Numbered from the stretch's first letter, positions 27,992 through 37,627 are shown. The stretch is DNA of 64,000 bases from Paenibacillus protaetiae (GCF_004135365.1 NZ_CP035492.1:124001-188000); one strand, 5' to 3'. Made by a program: numbers and translations. The notes: generated from the sequence alone by a model not told the origin.

Positions 27992-28020
27992 AGCGGCCGA
28001 CTTACGGCCGCTTTGTTTAT
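27992..28020 (+). terminator. terminator after dnaE
   Basis: AGCGGCCG pairs with CGGCCGCT around ACTTA, followed by TTGTTTAT. It separates dnaE from the PgpA-like gene. Confidence 0.65.
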
Positions 28021-28057
28021 CCCGGGAGAAGGTACAAGCATACGGGAGGGATTGGCC

Positions 28058-28588
28058 ATGGCGGATTTGCATGAAGAAGCGAACGGGACAATTGAAACGA
28101 GCGGAATTGAAAAGTGGCTGGAGCAGCGGGGTGTGGTCATACAAGATATTGCGGACATCGTCTTTTCGCTGCAGCGTCCGTATAATCCGGATTTGAAACT
28201 GGAAGAATGCAGCCAGAGCGTCCGGGCTGTCCTGCAAAAACGCGAAGTGCAGTACGTCCTTTATACCGGAATTGCGCTGGATGAGCTGGCGGAACGCAAG
28301 CTGCTCCCCGAACCGCTGCAAGCTATTATGGAAGCGGACGCGTCTCTTTACGGGGTAGACGAAACTTTGGCGCTTGGCATCACGAATGTATACGGCATGA
28401 TAGGGCTTACAAGCTTTGGCTATTTGGATAAAGTGAAACCCGGCATTATCCGCCAGCTTAATGTAAAGGGCGAGCGCATCCATGTATTTTTAGATGATCT
28501 CGTAGCCGGTCTCGCTGCGGCCGCGTCCGCAAGAATTGCGCATCAAGACCCAAAAGCGGAGCGATACGATTTGCCGGATTCCCACTAA
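28058..28588 (+). CDS. PgpA-superfamily protein, YutG-like (copy 1)
   Basis: A 176-residue protein related to phosphatidylglycerophosphatase A, which removes phosphate from phosphatidylglycerophosphate. ATG 28058 is preferred because GGGAGGG lies 7 bases before it; longer in-frame starts cross the upstream terminator. Recognisable parts are ALQKREVQYVLYTG-like helix, DETLALGITNVYGMIGLTSFGYLDK (split Asp-Glu and Gly motifs) and VFLDDLVAGLAAAASARI near the end with paired Asp residues. In B. subtilis the family member is YutG. A second copy lies at 52090-52629. Whether either copy is the real PGP phosphatase cannot be told. Confidence 0.78.
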   Translation: MADLHEEANGTIETSGIEKWLEQRGVVIQDIADIVFSLQRPYNPDLKLEECSQSVRAVLQKREVQYVLYTGIALDELAERKLLPEPLQAIMEADASLYGVDETLALGITNVYGMIGLTSFGYLDKVKPGIIRQLNVKGERIHVFLDDLVAGLAAAASARIAHQDPKAERYDLPDSH

Positions 28589-28687
28589 TTATGTTATCAT
28601 TATCGCATCATACGGCCTGAAGCCTGTCTTTGGCTTGCATTCAAACAAGCAGCCGAACTGCTGGCATAGTTACCAGGGGGTACTTTT

Positions 28688-28876
28688 ATGTGGACAGTCA
28701 TTTATATCGCGCCGACTGCCAAAATTGCAGATAACATCAAGAAGCGGCTTACAGAAGAGGGATTTCTCATTAAAATCCGCCCTGTTAACTTGTCCAAACA
28801 GCAATTTGAAATATTGGTTCCTTCTGCCGAGCTGGAGGAAGTTCAAGAAGTATTTAATTCCATATTTCGTCCCTGA
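28688..28876 (+). CDS. small conserved-looking protein upstream of accD
   Basis: A 62-residue soluble protein starting WTVIYIAPTAKIADNIKKRL, preceded by AGGGGGT at 8 bases. The strand-helix-strand-strand-helix pattern (IYIAP / IADNIKKRLTEEGF / LIKIRPV / FEILVP / ELEEVQEVFNSIF) looks like a small ferredoxin-like fold of the type seen in DUF2007 signal-transducing proteins; this is a fold-level resemblance only. It lies 43 bp upstream of accD and is probably co-transcribed with accDA. Function unknown. Confidence 0.7.
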   Translation: MWTVIYIAPTAKIADNIKKRLTEEGFLIKIRPVNLSKQQFEILVPSAELEEVQEVFNSIFRP

Positions 28877-28919
28877 AAGCAATGGAATAACCAAACCCAC
28901 GCCCTGAGAGGTGTCACGA

Positions 28920-29798
28920 GTGATAAAGGACTTATTTGGCAAAAAGAAATATGCAACCATTCCTTCCGAACGGCCGAAACGGGACATTCCGGAAGGCTTG
29001 ATGAATAAGTGCCCGAAATGCGGCACCATTCAGTACAGTAAAGAATTGGATAAGAATTTGAAAGTGTGCTCGTCATGCGGGCATCATTACCGACTCAACG
29101 CGTGGGAAAGAATCGGAATGACGCTTGATGACGGGCGTTTGTATGAATACGACGCGGATTTGGAATCGCTTGACCCGCTTGAATTTCCGGGTTATGCGTC
29201 CAAGCTGAAGCAGCAGAAGGAGAAATCCGGCCTGCGCGAAGCGGTCGTAACCGGCGAAGGCACCATCGGCGGCTTTCCGGTTGTCGTATGCGTGATGAGC
29301 TTTGACTTTTTCAGCGGCAGCATGGGCTCCGTTGTTGGCGAGAAAATTACAAAAGCCATTGAGATGGCAGCCCAGAAAAAATGGCCGCTTCTTATTTTTT
29401 CGACTTCGGGCGGCGCGCGTATGCAGGAAAGTATTCTCAGCCTGATGCAAATGGCCAAAACAAGCGCGGCTCTTGCCAAATTCCAAGGCGAAGGCGGTTT
29501 GTTTATTTCGGTGCTTACCGATCCGACCATGGGCGGCGTAACGGCGAGCTTCGCAACGCTTGGCGATTACAATTTGGCCGAGCCCGGCGCGTTAATCGGC
29601 TTTGCCGGCCGTATCGTGATCGAGCAGACGATCCGTCAGAAGCTTCCTGACAATTTCCAGACATCGGAATTTAATTTGCAGCATGGGCAATTGGACAAGG
29701 TTGTTCACCGCAAGGATATGAAATCAACGCTTACCAAGCTGCTTGATATGCATAGTGTAAAGGAGGGAACAACTGATGGCAGGGGAGCTACCGTTTGA
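28920..29798 (+). CDS. accD: acetyl-CoA carboxylase carboxyltransferase beta subunit
   Basis: Beta half of the carboxyltransferase that moves CO2 from biotin to acetyl-CoA to make malonyl-CoA for fatty acids. GTG 28920 is chosen because GAGAGGTG lies 6 bases before it and the product starts [11 protein letters not shown], as in other AccD proteins; the upstream GTG 28911 overlaps that site. A four-Cys zinc ribbon (CPKC...CSSC, ~residues 30-52) is followed by the crotonase-like core with [11 protein letters not shown] and [10 protein letters not shown]. 292 residues, normal length. The 3' end overlaps accA by 23 nt, so the two subunits are translated together. Confidence 0.95.
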   Translation: MIKDLFGKKKYATIPSERPKRDIPEGLMNKCPKCGTIQYSKELDKNLKVCSSCGHHYRLNAWERIGMTLDDGRLYEYDADLESLDPLEFPGYASKLKQQKEKSGLREAVVTGEGTIGGFPVVVCVMSFDFFSGSMGSVVGEKITKAIEMAAQKKWPLLIFSTSGGARMQESILSLMQMAKTSAALAKFQGEGGLFISVLTDPTMGGVTASFATLGDYNLAEPGALIGFAGRIVIEQTIRQKLPDNFQTSEFNLQHGQLDKVVHRKDMKSTLTKLLDMHSVKEGTTDGRGATV

Positions 29799-30855
29799 GA
29801 AACCTATTATCGAACTTCGCGAAAAAATTAATACGCTGAAAAAATTGGCCGAAGATAACGGGATGGATTTCTCGGAAGAGATTACGCGTCTCGAGGACCG
29901 CTGCAAGCAGCTGGAACAGGAAATGTACAGCGAACTGAGCCCGGCTCAAAAAATGCATGTGGCGCGCCATCATCAGCGTCCAACCTCGCTTGATTTTATT
30001 CATTCCATTTTTACCGACTTTATCGAGCTGCACGGCGACCGCTTGTATGCGGATGATTTGGCCATTGTAGGCGGGCTTGCCAAGCTGAACGGCGTTCCTG
30101 TGACGGTAATGGGCCATCAGCGCGGCAAAGACACGAAAGACAACATCGCGCGCTTCTTCGGAAGCCCGCATCCGGAAGGTTTCCGTAAAGCGCTGCGCCT
30201 TATGCAGCAGGCGAACAAATTTAATCGCCCTATCATTACATTTATTGATACCAAGGGCGCTTATCCGGGCAACGCGGCGGAAGAACGCGGACAAGCAGAA
30301 GCCATCGCACGCAATTTGCGCGAGATGGCCGGGTTTGGCGTGCCGATCATTTGCGTGGTCATCGGCGAAGGCGGCAGCGGCGGCGCGCTTGCGCTTGGCG
30401 TAGGCAACCGGGTGCTGATGCTGGAAAATGCGATTTATTCGGCTATTTCGCCTAACGGCGCGGCTTCGATATTGTGGAAGGACGCATCCAAAGCCGATCA
30501 GGCAGCCGAAGCGATGAAAATTACGGCGGACGATCTGCTTGGATTTGGCATCATTGAGGAGATCGTAAAAGAACCTCAGGGCGGAGCGCACAAGGATCTC
30601 GCTTATCAGGCGGAGCAAATTAAAGAAGCCGTCTGGCGCCATTTGCTTGAGCTGCAGCAGCTGACCCCGCAGGAGCTGATTCAGGACCGTTACGATAAGT
30701 TCCGCAAAGTCGGCAAATTCCGCGTCGCGGAAGACGCCGCTTCGGCCGGCAGCGCAGCGCATGCGGCATCTGGTGCAGGAAAGCAGGACAGCCAGCCAGA
30801 CGCGCTGGAATCAGGGCAAGTAACCGTTCAAGCTGAACAATCAGCAAGGCTCTAG
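29776..30855 (+). CDS. accA: acetyl-CoA carboxylase carboxyltransferase alpha subunit
   Basis: Alpha half of the same carboxyltransferase. ATG 29776 follows AAGGAGGGAAC. An N-terminal coiled-coil region ([17 protein letters not shown]) leads to the crotonase-like core with [23 protein letters not shown] and [12 protein letters not shown]. The core ends around residue 315; after that a ~40-residue Ala/Ser/Gln-rich tail ([15 protein letters not shown]) is unlike the compact ~320-residue B. subtilis protein. Its stop codon lies inside the terminator hairpin. In B. subtilis pfkA follows; here the next gene is pyk. Confidence 0.95.
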   Translation: MAGELPFEKPIIELREKINTLKKLAEDNGMDFSEEITRLEDRCKQLEQEMYSELSPAQKMHVARHHQRPTSLDFIHSIFTDFIELHGDRLYADDLAIVGGLAKLNGVPVTVMGHQRGKDTKDNIARFFGSPHPEGFRKALRLMQQANKFNRPIITFIDTKGAYPGNAAEERGQAEAIARNLREMAGFGVPIICVVIGEGGSGGALALGVGNRVLMLENAIYSAISPNGAASILWKDASKADQAAEAMKITADDLLGFGIIEEIVKEPQGGAHKDLAYQAEQIKEAVWRHLLELQQLTPQELIQDRYDKFRKVGKFRVAEDAASAGSAAHAASGAGKQDSQPDALESGQVTVQAEQSARL

Positions 30856-30883
30856 AGCGCTTTGCTTTAGAGTCTTCTTTTTA
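30850..30883 (+). terminator. terminator overlapping the accA stop codon
   Basis: CTCTAGAGC pairs with GCTTTAGAG around GCTTT (one G-T pair), followed by TCTTCTTTTT. The accA stop TAG is in the left arm. Confidence 0.65.
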
Positions 30884-30888
30884 ATAAA

Positions 30889-30901
30889 TTGTACTGTACA
30901 A
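30889..30901. promoter_or_regulatory. 13-bp palindrome upstream of pyk
   Basis: TTGTACTGTACAA is a perfect palindrome around a central T, just after the accA terminator and 66 bp before the pyk start. It may be an operator or carry a -35-like TTGTAC; no matching -10 at standard spacing is seen. Confidence 0.3.
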
Positions 30902-30967
30902 GCGGTTATGAATCGTGTAATTTTAATTCAGTTAGAAGAGAAGAGCAATAAAACGGAGGAAACTACC

Positions 30968-32722
30968 ATGCGCAAAACAAAGATTGTATGTACGATTGGA
31001 CCATCCAGCGAGTCTTTGGAAAATACAAAGAAACTGATCAATGCTGGCATGAACGTCGCGCGTCTTAACTTCTCCCACGGAGATTTTGAAGAACACGGCA
31101 ATCGGATCAAAAATATTCGTAAGGCTAGTGCTGAACTTGGCAAAACTGTAGCGATTTTGCTGGATACGAAAGGTCCGGAAATTCGCCTCGGCAAATTGAA
31201 AGAAGAGCCGATCGAGCTCGTTCAAGGCGAAACGATCACGCTCACAACGGAAGAAATTTTGGGTGATGTAAACCGGATTCCTGTTACATATTCCAACCTT
31301 CCGCAAGACGTGCAAGCCGGTTCGACGATTCTGATCGACGACGGCCTGATCGGTCTGACCGTTGAAGAAGTCAATGGAACGGAAATCAAATGCCGTATCG
31401 TGAACAGCGGCCCAATTAAAAGCAAAAAAGGCGTTAACGTGCCGGGCGTACACATTTCGCTTCCAGGCATTACAGAAAAAGACGCTAACGACATCATTTT
31501 CGGTATCGAATCCGGTATCGACTTCATCGCCGCTTCTTTCGTCCGCAAAGCAAGCGACGTGCTTGAAATCCGCGAACTGCTGGAGCGCCACAACGCAAGC
31601 CACATCCAAATCATTTCCAAAATCGAAAACCAGCAAGGTGTAGACAACCTGGATGAAATTTTGGAAGTTTCCGACGGCCTGATGGTTGCCCGCGGCGACC
31701 TTGGCGTTGAAATCCCTGTAGAAGAAGTGCCTCTTGTACAAAAAGAGATGATTAAAAAATGTAACCGCGTCGGCAAACCGGTTATTACGGCAACGCAAAT
31801 GCTGGACTCGATGCAGCGCAACCCGCGCCCGACCCGCGCGGAAGCAAGCGACGTCGCTAACGCCATTTTTGACGGTACGGATGCCATCATGCTTTCCGGC
31901 GAAACAGCTGCCGGGAAATATCCTGTGGAATCGGTTGAAATGATGGCTCGAATCGCAGAGCGCGCAGAATCGGCTTTGCCTTACCGCGAGCTGTTCCTGA
32001 AACAAGCTGACGCTCAACAAATTTCCGTTACGGAAGCTGTTAGCCAAGCGGTAGCCAACTCGGCCTACGAATTGAAAGCAAAAGCGATCATTACGTCGAC
32101 GCAAAGCGGCTTTACGGCGCGTATGGTATCCAAATACCGTCCTAAATCCCATGTAATTGCGGTAACGGCTGATGAGAAAGTCGTTCGCCGACTGGCGCTT
32201 GTATGGGGCGTAACGCCTGTGCTCGGACAAGAGCAGCAAACGACCGACGCGATGTTCGACAACGCGGTTAAAGGCGCGCTTTCGACGGGCCAGCTGAGCC
32301 TGGGCGATACGGTTGTCATTACGGCAGGCGTTCCGATCGGACAAGCAGGTTCTACCAACCTGATCAAAATTCACCATATCGGCGAATTGCTTGGCCAAGG
32401 CCAAGGCATCGGCAGCCAAACGGCTACCGGCAAAATCGTCATCGCACGTTCCGCTGAAGAAGCCATTGCGAAAACGACAAAAGGCTCCATTCTTGTAACG
32501 GTATCGACGGATAAAGAATTTATGCCTGCTTTTGAAAAAGCGGCTGCCGTAATTACCGAAGAAGGCGGCATTACAAGCCATGCGGCTGTATGCGGCATTA
32601 ACCTCGGTATTCCGGTTATTTTGGGTGTAGCTAACGCGACGAAATCGCTGACGGACGATATGGAAGTAACGATTTACGCGGAAACCGGCGTTATTTACTC
32701 CGGCCAAACGAAAGTACTTTAA
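30968..32722 (+). CDS. pyk: pyruvate kinase
   Basis: Glycolytic enzyme converting phosphoenolpyruvate and ADP to pyruvate and ATP. ATG 30968 (GGAGGAAACTACC before it) gives [14 protein letters not shown], the usual start; an upstream in-frame ATG at 30908 adds residues not seen in the family. The barrel contains [36 protein letters not shown] and [10 protein letters not shown]. Residues ~485-575 form the extra C-terminal PEP-utiliser domain with [12 protein letters not shown], typical of Bacillus-group pyruvate kinases. 584 residues, against 585 in B. subtilis. A clean terminator follows. Confidence 0.97.
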   Translation: MRKTKIVCTIGPSSESLENTKKLINAGMNVARLNFSHGDFEEHGNRIKNIRKASAELGKTVAILLDTKGPEIRLGKLKEEPIELVQGETITLTTEEILGDVNRIPVTYSNLPQDVQAGSTILIDDGLIGLTVEEVNGTEIKCRIVNSGPIKSKKGVNVPGVHISLPGITEKDANDIIFGIESGIDFIAASFVRKASDVLEIRELLERHNASHIQIISKIENQQGVDNLDEILEVSDGLMVARGDLGVEIPVEEVPLVQKEMIKKCNRVGKPVITATQMLDSMQRNPRPTRAEASDVANAIFDGTDAIMLSGETAAGKYPVESVEMMARIAERAESALPYRELFLKQADAQQISVTEAVSQAVANSAYELKAKAIITSTQSGFTARMVSKYRPKSHVIAVTADEKVVRRLALVWGVTPVLGQEQQTTDAMFDNAVKGALSTGQLSLGDTVVITAGVPIGQAGSTNLIKIHHIGELLGQGQGIGSQTATGKIVIARSAEEAIAKTTKGSILVTVSTDKEFMPAFEKAAAVITEEGGITSHAAVCGINLGIPVILGVANATKSLTDDMEVTIYAETGVIYSGQTKVL

Positions 32723-32760
32723 TTGATAAAGCCAATTCCATAAAACACAACTTCAAACAC

Positions 32761-32796
32761 AAAAGCGAGGGTGAAAGATCACCGTCGCTTTTGTTT
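32761..32796 (+). terminator. terminator after pyk
   Basis: AAAAGCGAGGGTGA pairs with TCACCGTCGCTTTT around AAGA, with one G-G mismatch, followed by GTTTC. Confidence 0.75.
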
Positions 32797-32827
32797 CATT
32801 CCAAGCTTTGTGAGAGGATGTATTTAC

Positions 32828-33307
32828 GTGGCTGAAACAGCGCAATATTCACAATGGTACGCGCATCCGCTCCGCGTCCGCTATCAGGAAACAGACCAGA
32901 TGGCCGTTGTTTTCCATGGCAACTATTTGACTTGGTTCGAAATCGGACGCACCGAGCTGCTGCGCAGCCTGGGGTATGATTATAAATCGGTAGAAGCTAA
33001 AGGGCTGCTGCTTCCCGTTATTGATTTGAACTGCTCTTATATCGCGCCGGCAAAATATGACGATACACTGCTTGTTTTTACAAGAGTGTCCTCTTTTTCG
33101 AAAATCAAATTAAACTTCGAAGCCGAGGTTCGGCGGGTAGAAGCAGCAGAACATGCTGCCGGCTGGCATGAAGACGGCAAGCTGCCGGGAGAGCTGCTTG
33201 TACGTGGCGGCACCCGCCATGCATGGGTGAATGCAGCGTGGCAGCCAGCCCGGCTGGACAAGTATGATGCACAATTATATGAGCTGCTGGCGAAAGCAAC
33301 TTCATGA
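32828..33307 (+). CDS. acyl-CoA thioesterase, hotdog fold (YbgC/4HBT type)
   Basis: A 159-residue hotdog-fold thioesterase. GTG 32828 follows GAGAGGATG at 7 bases; an earlier in-frame start lies in the pyk terminator and is rejected. RVRYQETDQMAVVFHGNYLTWFE (~residues 16-38) contains the family Asp and the V-x-x-x-x-Y pattern of the 4-hydroxybenzoyl-CoA thioesterase/YbgC group. The C-terminal part contains the long inserted loop EAAEHAAGWHEDGKLPGE, more than most family members. It sits 16 bp before fxsA and is probably co-transcribed with it. Substrate unknown. Confidence 0.85.
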   Translation: MAETAQYSQWYAHPLRVRYQETDQMAVVFHGNYLTWFEIGRTELLRSLGYDYKSVEAKGLLLPVIDLNCSYIAPAKYDDTLLVFTRVSSFSKIKLNFEAEVRRVEAAEHAAGWHEDGKLPGELLVRGGTRHAWVNAAWQPARLDKYDAQLYELLAKATS

Positions 33308-33323
33308 CACTGGGGGAAAAAGG

Positions 33324-33721
33324 GTGAGCAGAATAGGCAAAAAGCTTGTAATTGCCGTCATTGTCGTATCAATTGTGGAGTTAGCCGGAATTGTGCTCAT
33401 GACCCGCTGGATCGGCGGCATGGCAACGACCCTCATTATGGTGCTGACAGCTATTCTTGGCGCTTACATGGCTCAGGCGGAAGGCCGGAAAGTATGGGTG
33501 GAAGCACAGCGCCAGCTTCAAGCGGGGCAAATTCCCGGACGGATGCTGCTTGACGGTTTATCCGTTTTTGTCGGGGCATATTGCTTGTCCTTCCTGGTTT
33601 TTTAAGCGATGTGGCGGGGCTGACGCTTCTGCTGCCATTTACTCGCCCTTTATATCGCTTCTATATGCTCAGATGGCTTGAGAAAATGTTCAAAAACGGC
33701 AGATTTTTAATTCGAAAATGA
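33324..33721 (+). pseudogene. fxsA: FxsA-family membrane protein, frameshifted
   Basis: FxsA proteins are small cytoplasmic-membrane proteins of ~130 residues; E. coli FxsA relieves phage exclusion by F, and B. subtilis has YtzA next to pyk. GTG 33324 after GGGGGAAAAAGG gives SRIGKKLVIAVIVVSIVELAG and runs to a stop at 33605, too early. Adding one G to GGGG at 33573-33576 continues with GILLVLPGFLSDVAGLTLLL, then PFTRPLYRFYMLRWLEKMF, to TGA at 33719-33721, the expected second half including PGFLSD. So the gene is intact except for one missing base. This is the same type of lesion as in the phzF-like gene, so a homopolymer read error is a serious possibility. Confidence 0.85.
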
Positions 33722-33736
33722 AAACGGAACTCTCGC

Positions 33737-33774
33737 TTTACATTAAATTTACAAAACATTAATAAATCTATAAT
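33737..33774 (+). promoter_or_regulatory. PhoP box and promoter of ppk
   Basis: TTTACA (33737), TTTACA (33748) and TTAATA (33759) form three direct repeats with an exact 11-bp period, the arrangement bound by PhoP in Bacillus (TTWACA repeats with ~5-bp gaps). TATAAT follows at 33769-33774. It lies 45 bp before the ppk start. Phosphate-starvation induction of polyphosphate kinase is the inference. Confidence 0.7.
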
Positions 33775-33818
33775 AGTTTGCCGTCATAATAGGGGTAATT
33801 AACAGGGAGGCGTTACTC

Positions 33819-35879
33819 GTGACCAAACAATTGTCCCACTACGTAAACAGGGATTTGAGCTGGATAGAGTTCAATCGCAGAGTATTGGAAGAAGCTCAAG
33901 ATATTAATAATCCGCTGTTGGAACGCGCCAAATTTCTCGCCATCGTATCCAGTAATCTGGATGAATTTATGAGTGTTCGAGTAGCCGGTATACAAGACCA
34001 GCTGAGAGCTGGATATTCCAAGACGGATTTTACCGGATATACACCTGCCGTGTTATGGAAACGTCTTATCAAACGTGCTAATCAAATGGTTAGTGACCAA
34101 TATCGGACTTACCGCGAAATTATGCGCTCGCTAGCCAAGGAGGGCATTACTTTGCGTTCCGTGGAGGATTTGAGTGCGGCGCAGCTCAAAGTGATTTCCG
34201 ATTATTTTCATGAAATTGTATTCCCGGTTCTGACGCCTATGGCGGTTGACCAAAGCCGCCCGTTCCCGCTGGTACATACCAAGGAACTTTACTTGTCTGT
34301 ACTGCTCAAGCAGGATGGCGAAGTGGAAGAGGAACCGCTGTTTGCAATCGTGCAGGTGCCGTCCATATTGCCGCGGCTTTTCCAGCTGCCTAGCAGGGCA
34401 GGAAGCAAAAAGCTGGAATTCGTGCTGCTGGAAGATATTATTCAACAGTTTATTCACATTTTGTTTAACGGGTATACACCGTTTGCCGTACATCCATTCC
34501 GTCTGATCCGCAATGCCGATCTGCTGCTGAATGAAGATGAAGCGGAGGATTTGCTTGAAGAGATTGAAAAAGAGCTGCGCAAGCGGCGCTGGGGAATTCC
34601 GGTAAGGCTTGAGGTGGAGAAAGGCATTCATCCTTATGCGTTGCAAATGCTGCAGGAGGAGCTGGAAATCCAGGATAATCTGTTTTTAGCTGACGGTCCG
34701 ATTGATTTAACGTTTTTTATGAAATTTGCGAATTCGCTTCCGGGTTACGAGCATCTCCGGTTTGAGCGGATGGAACCGCAATATCCGCAGGAATTTCAAG
34801 AAACGGACGATATGTTTGAAGTGATCCGCGAGCGCGATGTGCTTGTTTACCATCCGTACGAGTCCTTTGAGGCGGTAAATGACTTTGTGATGCAAGCAGC
34901 TTACGATCCGGACGTGCTTGCGATCAAAATGACGCTGTATCGCGTCAGCGGGCATTCCGCGCTTGTACAAGCGCTCGCTATGGCAGCGGAAGCAGGCAAG
35001 CAGGTAACCGTTGTTGTCGAGCTGAAGGCGCGTTTTGACGAGGAGCGCAATATTGCGTGGGCACGGCAGCTCGAGAAAGCCGGATGCCACGTGGTATACG
35101 GTCTGGTAGGGCTTAAAACGCATGCCAAAATATTGCTGGTGGTTCGCCGCGAGCAAGGGACGCTCCGCCGTTATGTGCATGTCGGCACAGGCAATTACAA
35201 CGACAGCACGGCAACGCTTTATACCGATATCGGGCTGTTTACAGCCCATCCGGTAATCGGCGAAGACGCATCTGCGCTGTTTAACGAGGTGACCGGCTAT
35301 TCTTCGCCGTATGAGTGGAAAGCGTTTGGCGTTGCGCCTACTGATTTGAAAGAAAAGCTGTTCCGTCTCATCGACAGGGAGATCAGCCATGCATTGGAGG
35401 GAAGACCGGCTTATATCATTGCCAAAATGAACTCCTTATCCCATCAGGCGATGGTCGATAAGCTGTATGAAGCTTCGCAAGCCGGCGTCAAAATCGATCT
35501 GATTGTGCGGGGCGTATGCTGCCTTCGTCCCGGCGTGCCGGGCGTCAGCGACAATATCCGCATTATTAGCATTGTGGACCGCTTTTTGGAGCATGCCCGT
35601 ATTATGTATTTTGCCAATGGCGGGGATGATGAAGTATACCTGTCCAGCGCGGACTGGATGACGCGGAATTTGACGCGAAGAATCGAGCTGATGTGTCCGG
35701 TATTTGATCAGACGCTTCGCCAAATTTTAATCAATATGCTGCGTTTGAATTTAAATGATAATGTAAAAGCGAGGCAGCTGCTTCCGACGGGGGTCTATAC
35801 CCACGTCGAAAGCGGTTCGGAGCCTCACCGCAGCCAGTTTGAAGCGCAAGTGATCCACAACTGGAAAAGCAGCGTTTAA
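33819..35879 (+). CDS. ppk: polyphosphate kinase (PPK1 type)
   Basis: Makes inorganic polyphosphate from ATP, reversibly, at the membrane. GTG 33819 follows GGGAGGCG. The N-terminal DLSWIEFNRRVLEEA and FLAIVSSNLDEFMSVRVAG are PPK1 signatures. The two phospholipase-D-like catalytic domains carry the conserved His residues in GLKTHAKILLVVR (~433) and YVHVGTGNYND (~452), and RRIELMCPV lies near the end. 686 residues, normal. A PhoP box upstream suggests control by phosphate starvation. It converges on ppx, and their stop codons share one TTAA. Confidence 0.96.
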   Translation: MTKQLSHYVNRDLSWIEFNRRVLEEAQDINNPLLERAKFLAIVSSNLDEFMSVRVAGIQDQLRAGYSKTDFTGYTPAVLWKRLIKRANQMVSDQYRTYREIMRSLAKEGITLRSVEDLSAAQLKVISDYFHEIVFPVLTPMAVDQSRPFPLVHTKELYLSVLLKQDGEVEEEPLFAIVQVPSILPRLFQLPSRAGSKKLEFVLLEDIIQQFIHILFNGYTPFAVHPFRLIRNADLLLNEDEAEDLLEEIEKELRKRRWGIPVRLEVEKGIHPYALQMLQEELEIQDNLFLADGPIDLTFFMKFANSLPGYEHLRFERMEPQYPQEFQETDDMFEVIRERDVLVYHPYESFEAVNDFVMQAAYDPDVLAIKMTLYRVSGHSALVQALAMAAEAGKQVTVVVELKARFDEERNIAWARQLEKAGCHVVYGLVGLKTHAKILLVVRREQGTLRRYVHVGTGNYNDSTATLYTDIGLFTAHPVIGEDASALFNEVTGYSSPYEWKAFGVAPTDLKEKLFRLIDREISHALEGRPAYIIAKMNSLSHQAMVDKLYEASQAGVKIDLIVRGVCCLRPGVPGVSDNIRIISIVDRFLEHARIMYFANGGDDEVYLSSADWMTRNLTRRIELMCPVFDQTLRQILINMLRLNLNDNVKARQLLPTGVYTHVESGSEPHRSQFEAQVIHNWKSSV

Positions 35880-37399
35880 TAGGCAGGCAGAAATTCGGGA
35901 ACGAATCCCCAAGCTTTCTTGAAATCGGGAGCAAGCGATTTGACTTCGGTTTGCTCCCAAGCCAGCTGCTCGCTGCCGGCGGCGCCCGTTATAAGGAGCG
36001 TTGTGCCGGTTCGTTTAAGCTCGAACGGCCAGCCCGTTTGCGTTTCGCTGCGGTCCAGCGCCATGGCAAGCTGCAGCAGCATCCCTAACTTAACAACGCC
36101 TTCAAAATCGGCTTCATGCAGCAGCTCACGAAACTCGGAGAGCTGCTGGCGGAGCCGGTTTTTTCCTTTATAGGAGGCGATGGCCGCTGCCAGCACGATT
36201 TGGCGGTGGGTAAGCCCGTTTAATTGAGAGTTGACAATTAAATAAAAAGAATGTTTGGAAGCGGCATAATAGTCGATGGACGCGCCAATCCGGAACAGAC
36301 TGGAAGCTGTTTGCAGCAGCAGCTCTGCGTCCCGCGGAAGCGTATGCGTATCTTTCAGCTCGTCAAACAACAGCGGCGTAACCCTTCGAACAAGCTCGGC
36401 ATGCCGGCTTTGCGTTTCCGGATGCAGACCGATCAGCTGGCTGATACTGAAATCAAGCACATCGGGCACAATGGGATCGCCCGGGAAGCAGGTCGCATGG
36501 AACAAGCCGTCCCGCAGTCCGGTGCCGCAGACGAGATAATGTTTGGCCCGGATAGCCCGGTGCAGCAGGCGGAGTATAGCAAGCCCAGGTACAATGACGT
36601 CGGTTCTGTCTTTGGACAAGCCGGGAAACTTGCGGCGCTTGTCCAGCGGAAGGGCTTGCAGCAAATGGAACAGCTGATCCACATCAGCGGCGTTCAACTG
36701 ATAATTATGGTTCAACTCTATCGGGTAGTGGTGATACGCCTGATGAATTTTGCCAAGCGCCCGCACGGTTCCCCCTACGCCGATGAGCGGCAAATCAGGA
36801 TGCTGTGAAATCCATGGCTCTTTGGCGACAGCCGCCGACAGGAATGCCTCCAGCTCTTTTACAGCGTCATTGTCCAGCATGCCGTCACGTCCGAACCGGC
36901 GGGTCAGGCTTACACATCCAAACGGAAACGAAACCGACGCTTCCAGCTTCCGGTTGCGGAACAGCGATACTTCGGTGCTTCCGCCGCCGATGTCGATCAG
37001 AAAGCCGTTATCTACCGCAAGTGCGTTGATCATGCCGACAAAGCCGTAATAGGCTTCTTCTTCGCCTGAAAGCAGCTCGACTTGCAGACCGGACTGGCTG
37101 CGGATCGTCTCCAGCACCTCTTGTCCGTTCACCGCATTGCGGATCGCGGCAGTCGCCACTGCGCGTATCGTTTTGGTCTGATGATGGTCGCATATCATTA
37201 AAAAATGGTTAATGGTCTGAATCAGCTTGCCAATGGCTTCAGCAGCAAGCTTGCCGTCCGAATCAATCTGTTCACTTAGTCTTGCCGCTCGTTTGCTTGC
37301 TTCGATTACCCGGTGCGAACCGCTTGCTAATTTCTCATATACGACAAGGCGGACGGAGTTAGAGCCGATATCGATAATGGCAATCCGTTGATTAGTCAA
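35876..37399 (-). CDS. ppx: Ppx/GppA family exopolyphosphatase
   Basis: Degrades polyphosphate from the ends or hydrolyses pppGpp. TTG 37399 is the start, with AGGAGGGG 7 bases upstream. The actin-like ATPase fold contains IAIIDIGSNSVRLVVYE (~5-21), GEEEAYYGFVGM and FLIDIGGGSTEVSLF (~138-152). The last ~200 residues form a helical HD-like domain, as in longer Ppx proteins. 507 residues. It is antisense-adjacent to ppk, so the polyphosphate-making and -breaking genes face each other. Confidence 0.92.
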   Translation of the reverse strand: MTNQRIAIIDIGSNSVRLVVYEKLASGSHRVIEASKRAARLSEQIDSDGKLAAEAIGKLIQTINHFLMICDHHQTKTIRAVATAAIRNAVNGQEVLETIRSQSGLQVELLSGEEEAYYGFVGMINALAVDNGFLIDIGGGSTEVSLFRNRKLEASVSFPFGCVSLTRRFGRDGMLDNDAVKELEAFLSAAVAKEPWISQHPDLPLIGVGGTVRALGKIHQAYHHYPIELNHNYQLNAADVDQLFHLLQALPLDKRRKFPGLSKDRTDVIVPGLAILRLLHRAIRAKHYLVCGTGLRDGLFHATCFPGDPIVPDVLDFSISQLIGLHPETQSRHAELVRRVTPLLFDELKDTHTLPRDAELLLQTASSLFRIGASIDYYAASKHSFYLIVNSQLNGLTHRQIVLAAAIASYKGKNRLRQQLSEFRELLHEADFEGVVKLGMLLQLAMALDRSETQTGWPFELKRTGTTLLITGAAGSEQLAWEQTEVKSLAPDFKKAWGFVPEFLPAY

Positions 37400-37627
37400 T
37401 GAAGTCCCCTCCTATGAACCTTCCGAAAAGTGTCATAATCCTATTGTAACCTTAAACGAAGCTTTCGAAAAAGACTAACCTTGTGCCGGAATAGAAAAGA
37501 ATATTTTTACCAAAAATGATAACTGGTGTTGGTGCTAATTTTGATGAAATGGTCCGGATAGCGAACAATGCCAGCGTTAAGAACAATTATTTATGACGCT
37601 GATAAAGCATTTTTATGTCTCGATTTG

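Noticed and set aside
30932-32707. 591-codon open frame antisense to pyk
   Set aside because: It lies wholly within the well-supported pyk gene, has a Phe/Arg/Asn-rich composition typical of antisense frames, and no ribosome site or family motif.
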